Positions 51,530-60,755 are shown, numbered from the stretch's first letter. The stretch is DNA of 64,000 nucleotides from SZUA-100 sp965248135 (GCA_965248135.1 CBDFIN010000012.1:1178001-1242000); one strand, 5' to 3'. Numbers and translations are program-made. The notes: generated from the letters alone by a model not told the origin.

Positions 51530-52791
51530 GTATTCATACTGTCGAAAAAATCATTGTTGGTTTTTGTCTGCTTCAACTTATCAATCAAAAACTCAATGGC
51601 GTCCGTGGTTCCCATCGATGATAGAATGCGTCGCAATACAAAAATCTTTTGCAGATCGGCCTTATTGACCAAAAGCTCTTCTTTTCTGGTGCCAGACTTC
51701 AGAATATCCATAGATGGGTAAACGCGCTTGTCGGCAACTTTGCGATCAAGCACTATTTCCGAGTTACCAGTTCCCTTGAACTCTTCAAAGATAACCTCGT
51801 CCATTCGGCTCCCTGTCTCAATCAGTGCTGTAGCGATAATGGTTAACGACCCTCCTTCCTCGATGTTTCTGGCTGCACCAAAAAACCGCTTCGGCCTTTG
51901 CAGTGCGTTGGCGTCGACACCGCCCGTGAGCACCTTGCCGGAAGAGGGAATCACCGTATTGTAGGCACGACCCAAACGGGTAATAGAATCAAGCAAAATG
52001 ACCACATCTCGGCCATGCTCCACAAGACGCTTGGCTTTCTCAATAACCATTTCGGACACCTGAACATGCCTTGTGGCAGGTTCATCAAATGTTGAAGCGA
52101 TAACCTCGCCCTTAACAGAACGTTGCATGTCTGTGACCTCTTCAGGTCGCTCGTCAATCAACAGCACAATCAAAAATGCTTCGGGATGATTGGCGGTAAC
52201 AGAATGGGCTATGTTTTGTAGCAACACCGTCTTGCCGGTACGCGGTGGCGCTACGATCAATCCACGTTGGCCTTTGCCAAGGGGCGCAACCAGATCAATA
52301 ACTCTAGCGGATAGATCCTTAGCGGCCGGATTGGAATATTCCATACGAATTCGTTCATCAGGATAAAGCGGTGTCAGATTATCAAAATGAATTTTGTGTC
52401 GAATATTTTCAGGCTCATCAAAATTGATCTGGCTGACTTGCAACAAGGCAAAATAATTTTCGCCATCCTTGGGACTTCTAATTGGTCCCTCAACGGTATC
52501 ACCGGTTCTTAGGGAAAACTTGCGAATTTGAGAGGGAGAAACATAAATATCGTCGGGGCCTGGAAGATAATTTGCGCTGGCAGAGCGCATGAACGCAAAA
52601 CCATCCTGCAAAACTTCTATCACGCCCTCTCCGATTATTTCCACCTCCTGCTCAGCGAGACTTTTCAGTATCGCAAACATAAGTTCTTGTTTTCTTAGCG
52701 TGCTAGCGCCTTCGATATCAAGATCTTCTGCAAAGCTAATAAGATCAGTTGGTGTTTTTGACTTTAATTCCTGGAGCTTCATTTGCTTCAT
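51526..52791 (-). CDS. rho: Transcription termination factor Rho
   Basis: 421 residues. The N-terminal domain (ELKSKTPTDLISFAEDLDIE), the RNA-binding VIEVLQDGFAFMRSASANYL, the Walker A GQRGLIVAPPRTGKTVLLQN and Walker B FLIVLLIDERPEEVTDMQRS, and the R-loop/Q-loop SMDILKSGTRKEELLV are typical. The C-terminus FFDSMNT is the normal end. Its TAG stop is the CTAG of the repeat element, so an insertion has taken place at or next to the stop codon without changing the protein. A 210-base leader separates it from hemJ; rho is often autoregulated through its leader, which I cannot verify. Confidence 0.97.
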   Translation of the reverse strand: MKQMKLQELKSKTPTDLISFAEDLDIEGASTLRKQELMFAILKSLAEQEVEIIGEGVIEVLQDGFAFMRSASANYLPGPDDIYVSPSQIRKFSLRTGDTVEGPIRSPKDGENYFALLQVSQINFDEPENIRHKIHFDNLTPLYPDERIRMEYSNPAAKDLSARVIDLVAPLGKGQRGLIVAPPRTGKTVLLQNIAHSVTANHPEAFLIVLLIDERPEEVTDMQRSVKGEVIASTFDEPATRHVQVSEMVIEKAKRLVEHGRDVVILLDSITRLGRAYNTVIPSSGKVLTGGVDANALQRPKRFFGAARNIEEGGSLTIIATALIETGSRMDEVIFEEFKGTGNSEIVLDRKVADKRVYPSMDILKSGTRKEELLVNKADLQKIFVLRRILSSMGTTDAIEFLIDKLKQTKTNNDFFDSMNT

Positions 52792-53001
52792 AGGACAATA
52801 AATCCACTATTTTGTATTATCGGGAGTGTTTTAGCCGAAACAGCACCTGAACTAACAGAACAAGTATATTTTCTACTGCGGGTAATTTTGAGAAAAGACG
52901 CCAATCAGAGCGATAATGCGGCTGAAAGACATATCCTGAAACAGGTGGGGCAGTGCATAGATAAGCCTTAAGGCCAAACGTTGCAAGCGAAAAATTTTAG
53001 G

Positions 53002-53424
53002 CTAAAATGGCTTGATAATCACAATTATAACAATGAGGATCATCAAAATCGTCGGTATTTCGTTTGCAATTCGGTAAAACCGGTGCGGTCTCTTATTGCT
53101 GTCGGTAGCAAAATCCCGCACCCAGCTAGCAAGAATGAAATGGAACACCGTCATAGCCACAACGAGAACCAATTTGAGCAAAAACCAAATATCGAACCAC
53201 GAATCAAGAAAATATGCCAACAGCAGACCAAAAACCCAACTTGAAATCATCGCCGGGGTCATGATGATTTTTAGAAGTCGCTGTTCCATACCCTTAAATT
53301 TTTCAGATATTTCAGAACCCTTCGTTGCTACCGCATGATTAACCAGTAAACGCGGCAAATAGAGCAGTCCGGCCATCCACGAGATGATTGAAAGGATGTG
53401 AACTATTTTGCAAATTTCATACAT
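53002..53424 (-). CDS. hemJ: Protoporphyrinogen IX oxidase HemJ (CopD family)
   Basis: 140 residues, four membrane segments. It opens MYEICKIVHILSIISWMAGL with the conserved His and continues LLYLPRLLVNH, then SSWVFGLLLAYF, LKLVLVVAMTVFHFILA and ANEIPTILMILIVIIVIIKPF. HemJ oxidises protoporphyrinogen IX in the penultimate step of haem synthesis. It follows hemE by 13 bases, so the two are co-transcribed and functionally linked. Confidence 0.92.
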   Translation of the reverse strand: MYEICKIVHILSIISWMAGLLYLPRLLVNHAVATKGSEISEKFKGMEQRLLKIIMTPAMISSWVFGLLLAYFLDSWFDIWFLLKLVLVVAMTVFHFILASWVRDFATDSNKRPHRFYRIANEIPTILMILIVIIVIIKPF

Positions 53425-53437
53425 GATATCGGCGCTT

Positions 53438-54481
53438 CTATCCGCGTATGCGCTTCAACATCTGCTCCACATGAGCAATCGGTGTCTGTGGTGTTATGCC
53501 ATGACCGAGATTGAAAACCAGTGGCCCACTTGCCAATTGCTCAAGAATCATATCCACCCCTGAGTCCAGCGATTTTCCACCCGCTATCAAACGAACAGGA
53601 TCAAGATTTCCCTGCACAGCGCCAGACTCCTGCAGCCGAGCTGCAAATGACAAGGGTAAAGTCCAATCAAGACCAAGCATATCGACGCCGGTTTTCTCCC
53701 TGTAAGCTGAATACTGAACACCGGCACCTTTTGGAAAACCGATAATCTTGGCGTCGTTGATCTGCGCTCGTACCAGACGGACAATCTTTTTCACCGGCCT
53801 GACACACCATCGCTCAAACTGATCCTTATCCAGCACACCTGACCACGAATCGAATATTTGAACCGCATTGGCCCCTGCTTCAAGCTGCGCGATCAGATAT
53901 TTAGCCGAACATTGCGTCAGAATATCAAGCAGATTTTCAAATTCTTCCTCGTGCTGATAGGCAAACAAACGGGCCGGGGCCTGATCGGGCGTGCCCTGAC
54001 CGGCAATCATATAGGTTGCCACGGTCCACGGCGCACCGCAAAACCCCAGCAAAGTCGTTTCTTCAGGAAGCTCGTTTCTGATACCGGAAACCGCTTCCAA
54101 CACAGGCGTTAAATGATCCAGAAAAACATCCTGATTTAGCAGATTGATCTCTTCAACAGACATCGGATCAAGACGCGGTCCGTGTCCTGCATCAAAATGT
54201 ACCGAACGCCCAAGCGCATCAGGAATTACCAGAATATCGGAAAAAAGAATTGCTGCATCAAAACCAAACCGCCTGATTGGTTGTAGCGTTGCTTCAATGG
54301 CAAATTCTGGTGAGTAACAAAGATCGAGAAAACCACCAGCCTTTTTTCTCAGCGCCCTATATTCAGGTAGATATCTGCCTGCCTGGCGCATCATCCAAAC
54401 GGGTGGTTTGTCCAAAACGGCGCCATTCATCACTTCAAGCACAAGACGCTCTTTTTTAACGTTCGGTCGCAGTTTGTTCAC
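53438..54481 (-). CDS. hemE: Uroporphyrinogen decarboxylase
   Basis: 347 residues. The N-terminal signature PPVWMMRQAGRYLPEYRALR and the second motif LLGFCGAPWTVATYMIAGQG are intact; the C-terminus shows NLGHGITPQTPIAHVEQML. It decarboxylates uroporphyrinogen III to coproporphyrinogen III. It starts at a GTG (54479-54481). It lies beside the replication origin, as in Caulobacter and its relatives. It faces away from ppsR across the origin region. Confidence 0.97.
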   Translation of the reverse strand: MNKLRPNVKKERLVLEVMNGAVLDKPPVWMMRQAGRYLPEYRALRKKAGGFLDLCYSPEFAIEATLQPIRRFGFDAAILFSDILVIPDALGRSVHFDAGHGPRLDPMSVEEINLLNQDVFLDHLTPVLEAVSGIRNELPEETTLLGFCGAPWTVATYMIAGQGTPDQAPARLFAYQHEEEFENLLDILTQCSAKYLIAQLEAGANAVQIFDSWSGVLDKDQFERWCVRPVKKIVRLVRAQINDAKIIGFPKGAGVQYSAYREKTGVDMLGLDWTLPLSFAARLQESGAVQGNLDPVRLIAGGKSLDSGVDMILEQLASGPLVFNLGHGITPQTPIAHVEQMLKRIRG

Positions 54482-54869
54482 AGGCTTGCCTAATCAGTAA
54501 TTTTTCTATTTTGCTATGATTATTCTTTGAGTCTGTTAATTACAAGGATCAAAAGTTTTCAACAATTACCTGCTGGTATAATCGCGACACGAATGAGCAC
54601 GCTAATCTGCTCACAGCCTGTTGATAATTGCACACCATCAGTTTATGTTTAATATTTCAAGCTCTTAGCTGGTCGTAGCTAAGACAGGTAATTGCGCTAG
54701 CTGTGGAAAAACAGAAATAACGCAGTTTGTTAACAAAATTTTGCGAGGTGGATAAAATTATTCACTGCGTCCAATTTGTTGATGAAATTGCAGACTACGG
54801 TAATATCTGGCAGGAGAACAAATTCTGTGCCGTTTTGTTCAACATTATCAACAATCAAGTAAGAAAACT
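54482..54869. other. Probable chromosomal replication origin (oriC)
   Basis: 388 bases without a gene between divergent hemE and ppsR, rich in A and T. DnaA-box-like 9-mers (consensus TTATNCACA) include TTATCAACA at 54845-54853, its inverse TGTTGATAA at 54619-54627, TTATTCACT at 54758-54766, GGTGGATAA at 54747-54755, TGTGGAAAA at 54702-54710, TTTTCAACA at 54556-54564 and TGTTGATGA at 54777-54785. Two, at 54845 and 54619, match TTATNAACA variants well. Genes point away from the gap on both sides. I saw no clear CtrA sites. The hemE-ppsR gap is where the Caulobacter origin lies. Confidence 0.75.
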
Positions 54870-55706
54870 GTGAAAAAAACAATAAACCACTTTCACCTGC
54901 ATCTTGTCTCCGATTCCACCGGTGAGACACTGATATCCGCCAGTCGTGCGGTGGCGGCGCAATATGCATCGGCACGCCCGATCGAACATGTGTCACCGTT
55001 TATTACCAGCGAAGAACAGCTAAAAACTGTCCTGGATGAGATCGATACCGAGCCTGGTATCGTTCTTTACACCATGGCGAACCAATATTTCGCCACCATC
55101 ATTGAAACCCGTTGTGCCGAACTTGGTGTGCCGGCTGTCAACCTGCTTCACCCGGTTAGCGAGGTGTTTGACAATTATTTGGGACAACGCTCCTCCGGTA
55201 GGACCGGTGCGCAACATGCTCTGGACAGGGAGTACTTCCGGCGCATGGATGCGCTGAATTATACCATGGCGCATGACGACGGACAGTTGCCGGAGAATAT
55301 CGATGAGGCCGACATCATTCTTGTTGGCATATCAAGAACGTCCAAAACCCCAACCGCAATCTATCTTGCCCAGCGCGGCATTAAAACCATCAATATTCCG
55401 TTGGAGCTGGATCGGGAACTACCGCAAGCGGTGCTGGAGGTTAAAAACCCGCTTGTTGTGGCATTGATTGCTACACCAGACAGAATAATGCAATTGCGAC
55501 AAAACCGGGTTCTTGCCTTTGATAACCATACTGCCGGTGGTACATATGTCGACCGGGCAACAATTGTTGAAGAAATCGCCCGAACGAGAAAACTGTGCAA
55601 AAACCGCAACTGGCCGATGATTGACGTCTCCAAACGTTCGGTAGAGGAAACCGCGGCTGAAATTCTTGATCTCTATAGCGAAAAAACTCCTGCGGCAGTT
55701 GTTTGA
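54870..55706 (+). CDS. Pyruvate, phosphate dikinase regulatory protein-like (PPSR/DUF299)
   Basis: 278 residues starting at a GTG in AACTGTGAAA. The family motifs are HLHLVSDSTGETLISASRAV, VLYTMANQYF, GRTGAQHALDREYF, DIILVGISRTSKTPTAIYLA (P-loop-like, ISRTSKTP) and IDVSKRSVEETAAEIL. Members switch pyruvate phosphate dikinase or PEP synthase on and off by phosphorylating it with ADP. Which target is used here is unknown. It starts the plus-strand cluster ppsR-maf-aroE-coaE-dnaQ. Confidence 0.92.
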   Translation: MKKTINHFHLHLVSDSTGETLISASRAVAAQYASARPIEHVSPFITSEEQLKTVLDEIDTEPGIVLYTMANQYFATIIETRCAELGVPAVNLLHPVSEVFDNYLGQRSSGRTGAQHALDREYFRRMDALNYTMAHDDGQLPENIDEADIILVGISRTSKTPTAIYLAQRGIKTINIPLELDRELPQAVLEVKNPLVVALIATPDRIMQLRQNRVLAFDNHTAGGTYVDRATIVEEIARTRKLCKNRNWPMIDVSKRSVEETAAEILDLYSEKTPAAVV

Positions 55707-55724
55707 TTTGTTTATAAAAACGAT

Positions 55725-56345
55725 ATGAATAGCGGTTTGAAAAATACAGGCAAAGACATTGTTTTAGCATCGGCCAGCAAACATCGGGCCGTGCTGCTGC
55801 ACAATGCCGGCCTGGAGTTTACTTCTCAATCCTCGACGATCGATGAGCGTGCAGTTGAACAAAGCTGCAGCAGCGGTGATCTGGCACCGGGTGATATTGC
55901 GACCATTCTCGCCGAGGCCAAGGCACGCGATGTTGCCTCCAGGTTTCCAAATGCAGTTGTAGTTGGTTGTGATCAAACGCTTTCTCTTGCCGATCAGGTT
56001 TTTCATAAACCCCAGACAATGGAAGAGGCACGCCGCCACTTGCTACAATTTTCAGATCACATCCACCAGCTGCACTCGGCTGTTGTAATGGTTGTTGATG
56101 AGGCCACTATCTGGCGCCATGTCGGCGTTGCAGATATGCATGTGAGAAAACTTTCGCCCAAATTTATCGGCAACTATCTGGCAAAAATTGGCGATAAGGC
56201 GCTTTCCAGCGTTGGCGCTTATCAAATTGAAGGAGAGGGCATTCAATTGTTCGAACGTATCGAGGGCGACTATTTTACCGTTATCGGCCTGCCCCTGTTG
56301 CCTCTTCTTGCCAAACTTCGGCAGCTGGAAATAGTTGATGGGTAA
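55725..56345 (+). CDS. maf: Maf family nucleotide pyrophosphatase
   Basis: 206 residues. The start is IVLASASKHRAVLLHNAGLE, then VVVGCDQTLSLADQVFHKPQ, HQLHSAVVMV and VGAYQIEGEGIQLFERIEGD, the Maf/YceF pattern. It hydrolyses non-canonical or specific nucleoside triphosphates. The stop overlaps aroE by 8 bases. The variant loop (QTMEEARRHLLQFS) does not let me assign dTTP or m7GTP as substrate. Confidence 0.92.
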   Translation: MNSGLKNTGKDIVLASASKHRAVLLHNAGLEFTSQSSTIDERAVEQSCSSGDLAPGDIATILAEAKARDVASRFPNAVVVGCDQTLSLADQVFHKPQTMEEARRHLLQFSDHIHQLHSAVVMVVDEATIWRHVGVADMHVRKLSPKFIGNYLAKIGDKALSSVGAYQIEGEGIQLFERIEGDYFTVIGLPLLPLLAKLRQLEIVDG

Positions 56346-57177
56346 AATAGCCAGGGCCTTTGTCTGCGGTTGGCCGGTTGAGCACTCGCGCTCGCCGATA
56401 ATTCACAAATACTGGCTAAATCAGGCAGGTCTTGACGGAGCCTATATCAAGCAGGCCGTTAGTCCGGACCATTTCGCAGCCTTTTTATCCAAGCTTGAAG
56501 CAAGCGGTTTTGTTGGTGGCAATATCACCATTCCGCACAAGGAGCGCGCTTTTCAACTTGTCGATCACGCCGATACTGTAGCCGCAAGCCTGCAGGCGGT
56601 GAACACGGTATGGCTTAAAAACGGTCAATTGCACGGTGCAAATACCGATGCATACGGTTTTTTGGCCAATCTCGATCAACGGGCCCCCGGCTGGGATAGC
56701 GGGGCAAACAAAACCGCCATCGTATTGGGTGCAGGTGGTGCCGCAAGGGCTATTGTCTACGGGCTTCGTTTACGCAAATTTACCAGCATCGAACTTGTCA
56801 ACCGAACGCTTGAACGGGCGCAAGAAATCGCCGGCGCCTTTCGCTCTGGTGTTATTGCCCGCAAATGGCAGGAACTGCCCGATTTGTTGGGCGGGGCCAG
56901 TCTTCTGGTCAACACTACCTCCCTTGGCATGCAGGCAAAACCACCACTTGAAATTGATCTTTCGCCGCTTCAGCCCGATTGTCTGGTGACCGACATTGTC
57001 TATGTTCCATTGCAAACCGGCCTGTTGCAGCAGGCCAACAGGCTGGGCCTTAAAACCGTAGACGGTCTTGGCATGCTGCTTCACCAGGCTGTACCCGCTT
57101 TTGAAAAATGGTTCGGGGTGAAACCAAGTGTCACCGGCGAACTGCGGCAGTTGCTAGTTGAGGATATTGAACGGTGA
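56338..57177 (+). CDS. aroE: Shikimate dehydrogenase
   Basis: 279 residues from the ATG at 56338. Motifs: WPVEHSRSPIIHKYWLNQAG for shikimate, NITIPHKERAFQLVDHADTV with the catalytic Lys, NTDAYGFLANL, GAGGAARAIVYGLR for NADP, and GLGMLLHQAVPAFEKWFGVK. It reduces 3-dehydroshikimate in aromatic amino-acid synthesis. The start overlaps maf; the end overlaps coaE (GTGA). Confidence 0.95.
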   Translation: MGKIARAFVCGWPVEHSRSPIIHKYWLNQAGLDGAYIKQAVSPDHFAAFLSKLEASGFVGGNITIPHKERAFQLVDHADTVAASLQAVNTVWLKNGQLHGANTDAYGFLANLDQRAPGWDSGANKTAIVLGAGGAARAIVYGLRLRKFTSIELVNRTLERAQEIAGAFRSGVIARKWQELPDLLGGASLLVNTTSLGMQAKPPLEIDLSPLQPDCLVTDIVYVPLQTGLLQQANRLGLKTVDGLGMLLHQAVPAFEKWFGVKPSVTGELRQLLVEDIER

Positions 57178-57788
57178 TTTTGCTCGGGCTGACCGGATCA
57201 ATAGGTATGGGAAAGACCACCACTGCAGCCATGTTTCGGGAACTGGGAATTCCGGTACACGATGCCGATGCGGCAGTGCATGCGCTATACCGCAACACAG
57301 TGGTTGCGGCAATTGAACAGGCATTTCCCGGAACAACCGGAAAAGAAGGTGTTGACCGCAAGAGACTTGGCGACCGGGTCATCGGTGATGAGGCGGCCAT
57401 GCGGCAGCTTGAGAAAATTGTTCACCCGTTAGTTGAGGCCGATGAAGCAGCGTTTGTACTTCATGCAAAAAACACCGGTGTCGTGGTTGCTATCCTTGAT
57501 AATCCGCTACTATTTGAAATGAAGCGGGACAGTCAACTCGATGGTGTTATTGTGGTGACAGCACCGCTAAAAGTGCAGAAGCAACGGGTTATCGAGCGGC
57601 AAGGCATGGATGAAGGAAAATTTCAGGCAATTCTTGCCAGCCAATATCCCGATGCCGAAAAGCGCAAGCGGGCAGATTTTATTATCGATACGTCCCTTGG
57701 AATGAAGCCGGCACGCGATGCGGTTAAAAGCATCGTCGATCAAATCACCTCAGGCCAATGGGTTCCAGCTGCAAGAAAGGCCGATTGA
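57174..57788 (+). CDS. coaE: Dephospho-CoA kinase
   Basis: 204 residues starting at a GTG in GTGA, overlapping the aroE stop. The Walker A is GLTGSIGMGKTTTAAMFREL, then VHDADAAVHALY, LIVxDNPLLFE-type AILDNPLLFEMKRDSQLDG and IIDTSLGMKPARDAVKSIVD. It makes CoA from dephospho-CoA, the last step of CoA synthesis. It is tightly coupled to aroE and followed 83 bases later by dnaQ. Confidence 0.95.
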   Translation: MILLGLTGSIGMGKTTTAAMFRELGIPVHDADAAVHALYRNTVVAAIEQAFPGTTGKEGVDRKRLGDRVIGDEAAMRQLEKIVHPLVEADEAAFVLHAKNTGVVVAILDNPLLFEMKRDSQLDGVIVVTAPLKVQKQRVIERQGMDEGKFQAILASQYPDAEKRKRADFIIDTSLGMKPARDAVKSIVDQITSGQWVPAARKAD

Positions 57789-57871
57789 AGGGGAAAAACC
57801 GGGCAAATTATCCAATCAGCTTGAGTTGAAACCGGAAATCGCCGATTCTACCCGGGAAGGTGGCGAGAAAA

Positions 57872-58573
57872 ATGCGTGAAATAGTATTCGATACGGAGAC
57901 CACAGGGCTTAGCCCGCGTGATGGTGATCGGGTAATTGAAATTGGCGCTATCGAACTGATCAATCATTTCCCGACCGGCAAGACTTTTCATGTCTTTATC
58001 AACCCCGAAGAGCGAAAGGTTGATCCCGGCGCCTTTGACGTACATGGAATATCGAACGAATTTTTAGCCGACAAGCCGAAATTCGGTGACATCGCCACAG
58101 AATTTCTAGCCTTCGTTGAGACTGGTTTTCTGATCGCTCACAATGCGTCTTTTGATATGGGATTTATCAACGCCGAACTACGGCGTATTGATCATCCGCC
58201 AATAGAAAACGAGCGCGTTATTGATTCGCTCCAACTGGCGCGGCGCAAACATCCGGCCGGGCCAAATTCGCTGGATGTACTGTGCTCACGCTATAATATC
58301 GACAATTCACACCGCACCAAACATGGTGCATTGCTCGATTCTGAATTGTTGGCCGAGGTATATCTCGAGCTTATCGGCGGCCGCCAGGCGGCGCTTGAAC
58401 TAGCCGCTGATGAGCAGGTCATCACCATCGCCACAACCGAAGGCACAATCGGCCAATCCAGCCAAAAGCAAAGACCACAACCATTGCCATCGCGCCCAAG
58501 CGAGCAGGAACGTAAAGCGCATAACGACTTTATCGAGTCAATCGGTGAGCACGCCATTTGGAAGCGGGTGTAA
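57872..58573 (+). CDS. dnaQ: DNA polymerase III epsilon subunit (proofreading exonuclease)
   Basis: 233 residues from the ATG at 57872; a GTG four codons earlier is also in frame. The DEDDh exonuclease motifs are DTETTGLSPRDGDRVIEIG, AHNASFDMGFINAELRR and TKHGALLDSELLAEVYLEL, and the beta-clamp/alpha-binding C-terminus follows. It proofreads replication. The tail is rich in glutamine and arginine (QSSQKQRPQPLPSRPSEQER). It is the last gene before the convergent secB. Confidence 0.95.
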   Translation: MREIVFDTETTGLSPRDGDRVIEIGAIELINHFPTGKTFHVFINPEERKVDPGAFDVHGISNEFLADKPKFGDIATEFLAFVETGFLIAHNASFDMGFINAELRRIDHPPIENERVIDSLQLARRKHPAGPNSLDVLCSRYNIDNSHRTKHGALLDSELLAEVYLELIGGRQAALELAADEQVITIATTEGTIGQSSQKQRPQPLPSRPSEQERKAHNDFIESIGEHAIWKRV

Positions 58574-58622
58574 TTTCCCTTGGTTATAATACCCCGATTT
58601 TCAATCGCTCACCGGGTGATTA

Positions 58623-59141
58623 TCAATTGATGTCGGTCTGCACTTGCGACTTTACGTGCTCTTCGGCCAGACGTTGCTGATAAAGGGCGGCAAAATCGAT
58701 GGGATCAATCATCAGTGGCGGGAAGCCGCCATTGCGGGTTGAATCCGCCACAATCTGCCGGGCGAACGGAAACAATAGCCGCGGACACTCAATCAATATT
58801 GCTGGGCCTTTGGCCTCTTCGGGAATATTCTCGAGTCTGAATACGCCGCAATAGATCAGTTCCACATTAAACATGGCCTCTGCGCCTTCACCGGCATTGG
58901 CCTCCAGCTTGAGTTCGACTTCAAAGTCGGTATCTGAAAGCGGATTGGCGTTGACGTTGATATTGATGTTGATATCCGGCGCCTTATCGCGCGGCCGCAG
59001 CGAATTCGGGGCATTAGGATTTTCAAAGGAAAGATCCTTGATATATTGCGCCAGTACATTCAGGGATGGCACGGCGCCATTTCCCTGGCTTGCTGCTTCC
59101 GATTGGGTGCTTTCCGGCGCTTCCTTATTCTTGTCGGCCAT
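58623..59141 (-). CDS. secB: Protein-export chaperone SecB
   Basis: 172 residues. After a disordered N-tail (about 25 residues) comes LNVLAQYIKDLSFENPNAPN, INININVNANPLSDTDFEVE, VELIYCGVFRLENIPEEAKG and ILIECPRLLFPFARQIVADS, all typical of alphaproteobacterial SecB. It holds precursors unfolded for the SecA translocase. It is convergent with dnaQ (49 bases apart) and divergent in position from fxsA, which is on the same strand 123 bases up. Confidence 0.95.
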   Translation of the reverse strand: MADKNKEAPESTQSEAASQGNGAVPSLNVLAQYIKDLSFENPNAPNSLRPRDKAPDINININVNANPLSDTDFEVELKLEANAGEGAEAMFNVELIYCGVFRLENIPEEAKGPAILIECPRLLFPFARQIVADSTRNGGFPPLMIDPIDFAALYQQRLAEEHVKSQVQTDIN

Positions 59142-59264
59142 TCATCAATTCCAGATCTGTTGGGGGAAATTTTGGCCATCATTATCGGCCCTTGGGTGGT
59201 TGCGCGTTGGCTAGCACGCTATCTGACCGGAGACAAGCGCAGATAAAGGTATTGGCCACTGTCG

Positions 59265-59786
59265 CTATCCGCCATCCCCTTTTCGCCATGGAGAGGAGAC
59301 GTCCGGTTCGCGGGTCCAGGCGTCATCTTCCAGATCAATAACAGGGCCCTTGCGGCTGGGCGGCCTTCCATTATCCGGACGGGCCGGATGTTGATCAAAT
59401 CCACCGGTGCTGCCCGTGCCGAAAGTCTGCAGGTTTATTCTGGAGGCCAAAAAGGCTCTGATCGCCGCTTGTACCGGTGGCAAAAACAGCAAAAACCCGA
59501 TCGCATCGGTGACGAACCCGGGTGTCAACAACAAGACGCCGGCGATCATGATCATCACGCCGCTGGTTAGCTGTCGGGTTGGCATGCGGCCTGCCGACAT
59601 TTCCCGGCGAATATGATCAAGTACTCTAAAGCCTTCAATCCGCAGCAGAATTGTGCCGAGTACCGCTGTCACAAGAATCATCAACAAGGTGTAGAAAGTG
59701 CCGATCTGGCCGCCAATGGCGATAAAGACGCCGATTTCGACAATCGGAATAATCAACAGCAGAAATGGAACCAAGGTAAAAGGCAT
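59265..59786 (-). CDS. fxsA: FxsA family membrane protein
   Basis: 173 residues from the ATG at 59784-59786. Four hydrophobic segments, beginning PFLLLIIPIVEIGVFIAIGG, then ILVTAVLGTILLRIEGFRVL, LTSGVMIMIAGVLLLTPGFV and IGFLLFLPPVQAAIRAFLAS, as in FxsA/YtzA. The C-terminal 60 residues are acidic-basic and disordered. Its usual partner SecB lies downstream. The role is uncertain. An upstream frame to 59819 would add 11 residues with no support. Confidence 0.85.
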   Translation of the reverse strand: MPFTLVPFLLLIIPIVEIGVFIAIGGQIGTFYTLLMILVTAVLGTILLRIEGFRVLDHIRREMSAGRMPTRQLTSGVMIMIAGVLLLTPGFVTDAIGFLLFLPPVQAAIRAFLASRINLQTFGTGSTGGFDQHPARPDNGRPPSRKGPVIDLEDDAWTREPDVSSPWRKGDGG

Positions 59787-59918
59787 GACTATATAGGTTT
59801 CTTTTTTTGGCACCGGCATTTTGGTTTGGCCAAGCCGTTGAAGGTGATGTCAGCGTTGCCGCTGCTTGTTATGACATATATCTTCAAATAGGTATTAATT
59901 ATATGATTTGAATGGTTG

Positions 59919-59949
59919 TTGACAAAGTTCTATATGAACAGCAGATAAT
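59919..59949 (+). promoter_or_regulatory. Possible promoter for the Tim44-like gene
   Basis: TTGACA at 59919-59924 is a perfect -35 element, and a GATAAT-like -10 follows at 59944-59949 with a spacer of 19 bases (or AGATAA with 18). It is in the divergent gap with fxsA. No SD is obvious for the next gene. Confidence 0.45.
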
Positions 59950-59995
59950 CGCAATTGCGGACGGCAGTCATGACTTGTCCTAATTATACACCACG

Positions 59996-60733
59996 GTGGG
60001 ATGGATGTTTGATCTCGGTACTTTGATACCCCTTATAATCGCTATTTTCGTGATCTTCAAGCTGCGCAGCGTGCTGGGTCAGCGAAACAATGGTGAACGA
60101 CCACCTTACGATCCCTATCTTACTGACAAGCAAGATCGCCAAGATGATGATGATTCAGCCAACGACAATGTTGTTACGCTACCGCGAAATAGCGGTTCGA
60201 AAAAAAGCAATGGTGCTGGTGACTGGCAAGAGGATAATCCGGTATTTGCCGATATCGACCGGATTGCCAACCGGCGAACCAAACTCAACCGGGCGCTCAG
60301 GAGTATTGTTGAGCGTGATCCGACATTTGATCCCAATGCCTTTCTTTCCGGCGCGAAACTCGCCTATGAAATGATTGTCAACGCCTTTGCCGACGGAGAC
60401 AAGAAAACCCTGAAAAGCCTTTTGTCCCGTGATGTTTACAATGGATTTGCCGATGCGATTGACGGTCGTGCTGCGCAGGGAGAGAAAATAAAGTCTTCCT
60501 TTGTCGGCATCGAAAAAGCCGATATTAAAGCCGCAGATCTGCAAAAAGACGAGACCCAGATCACCGTCCGTTTCATCAGCCAGATAATTTCCGCGACACT
60601 TGATGAGGAAGAAAATGTCGTCGACGGCGATTTGCAGGATGTCGTCGAAGTTGTCGATGTGTGGACTTTCTCCCGGTCTATCAAGTCACGCGATCCCAAC
60701 TGGAAACTGGCAGCGACTGAGGCGGGCGACTAG
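59996..60733 (+). CDS. Tim44-like domain protein
   Basis: 245 residues. An N-terminal membrane helix (LIPLIIAIFVIFKLRSVLGQ) is followed by a disordered, acidic linker and then a Tim44 domain (KLAYEMIVNAFADGDKKTLK, DVYNGFADAIDGRAAQGEK, VRFISQIISATLDEEEN, DVVDVWTFSRSIKSRDPNWK). In mitochondria Tim44 anchors the import motor; bacterial members are inner-membrane proteins that may tie in with the Sec system. The start is uncertain: GTG at 59996 or ATG at 60005. It overlaps no neighbour; mltA follows 22 bases later. Confidence 0.87.
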   Translation: MGWMFDLGTLIPLIIAIFVIFKLRSVLGQRNNGERPPYDPYLTDKQDRQDDDDSANDNVVTLPRNSGSKKSNGAGDWQEDNPVFADIDRIANRRTKLNRALRSIVERDPTFDPNAFLSGAKLAYEMIVNAFADGDKKTLKSLLSRDVYNGFADAIDGRAAQGEKIKSSFVGIEKADIKAADLQKDETQITVRFISQIISATLDEEENVVDGDLQDVVEVVDVWTFSRSIKSRDPNWKLAATEAGD

Positions 60734-60755
60734 TTTTTCTGTCCGCTGCACCGGC

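Noticed and set aside
51289..51621. A 110-codon plus-strand frame over the repeat near rho
   Set aside because: It reads through the element and the end of rho on the opposite strand; same artefact.
52792..53001. Possible small gene in the rho-hemJ gap (62 codons, plus strand)
   Set aside because: No SD, no resemblance to a family; more likely the 5' leader of rho on the other strand.
54482..54869. Paired TTAA motifs as CtrA sites in the origin gap
   Set aside because: TTAA occurs at about 54536, 54652 and 54730, but never with the 7-base spacing needed for TTAA-N7-TTAA.
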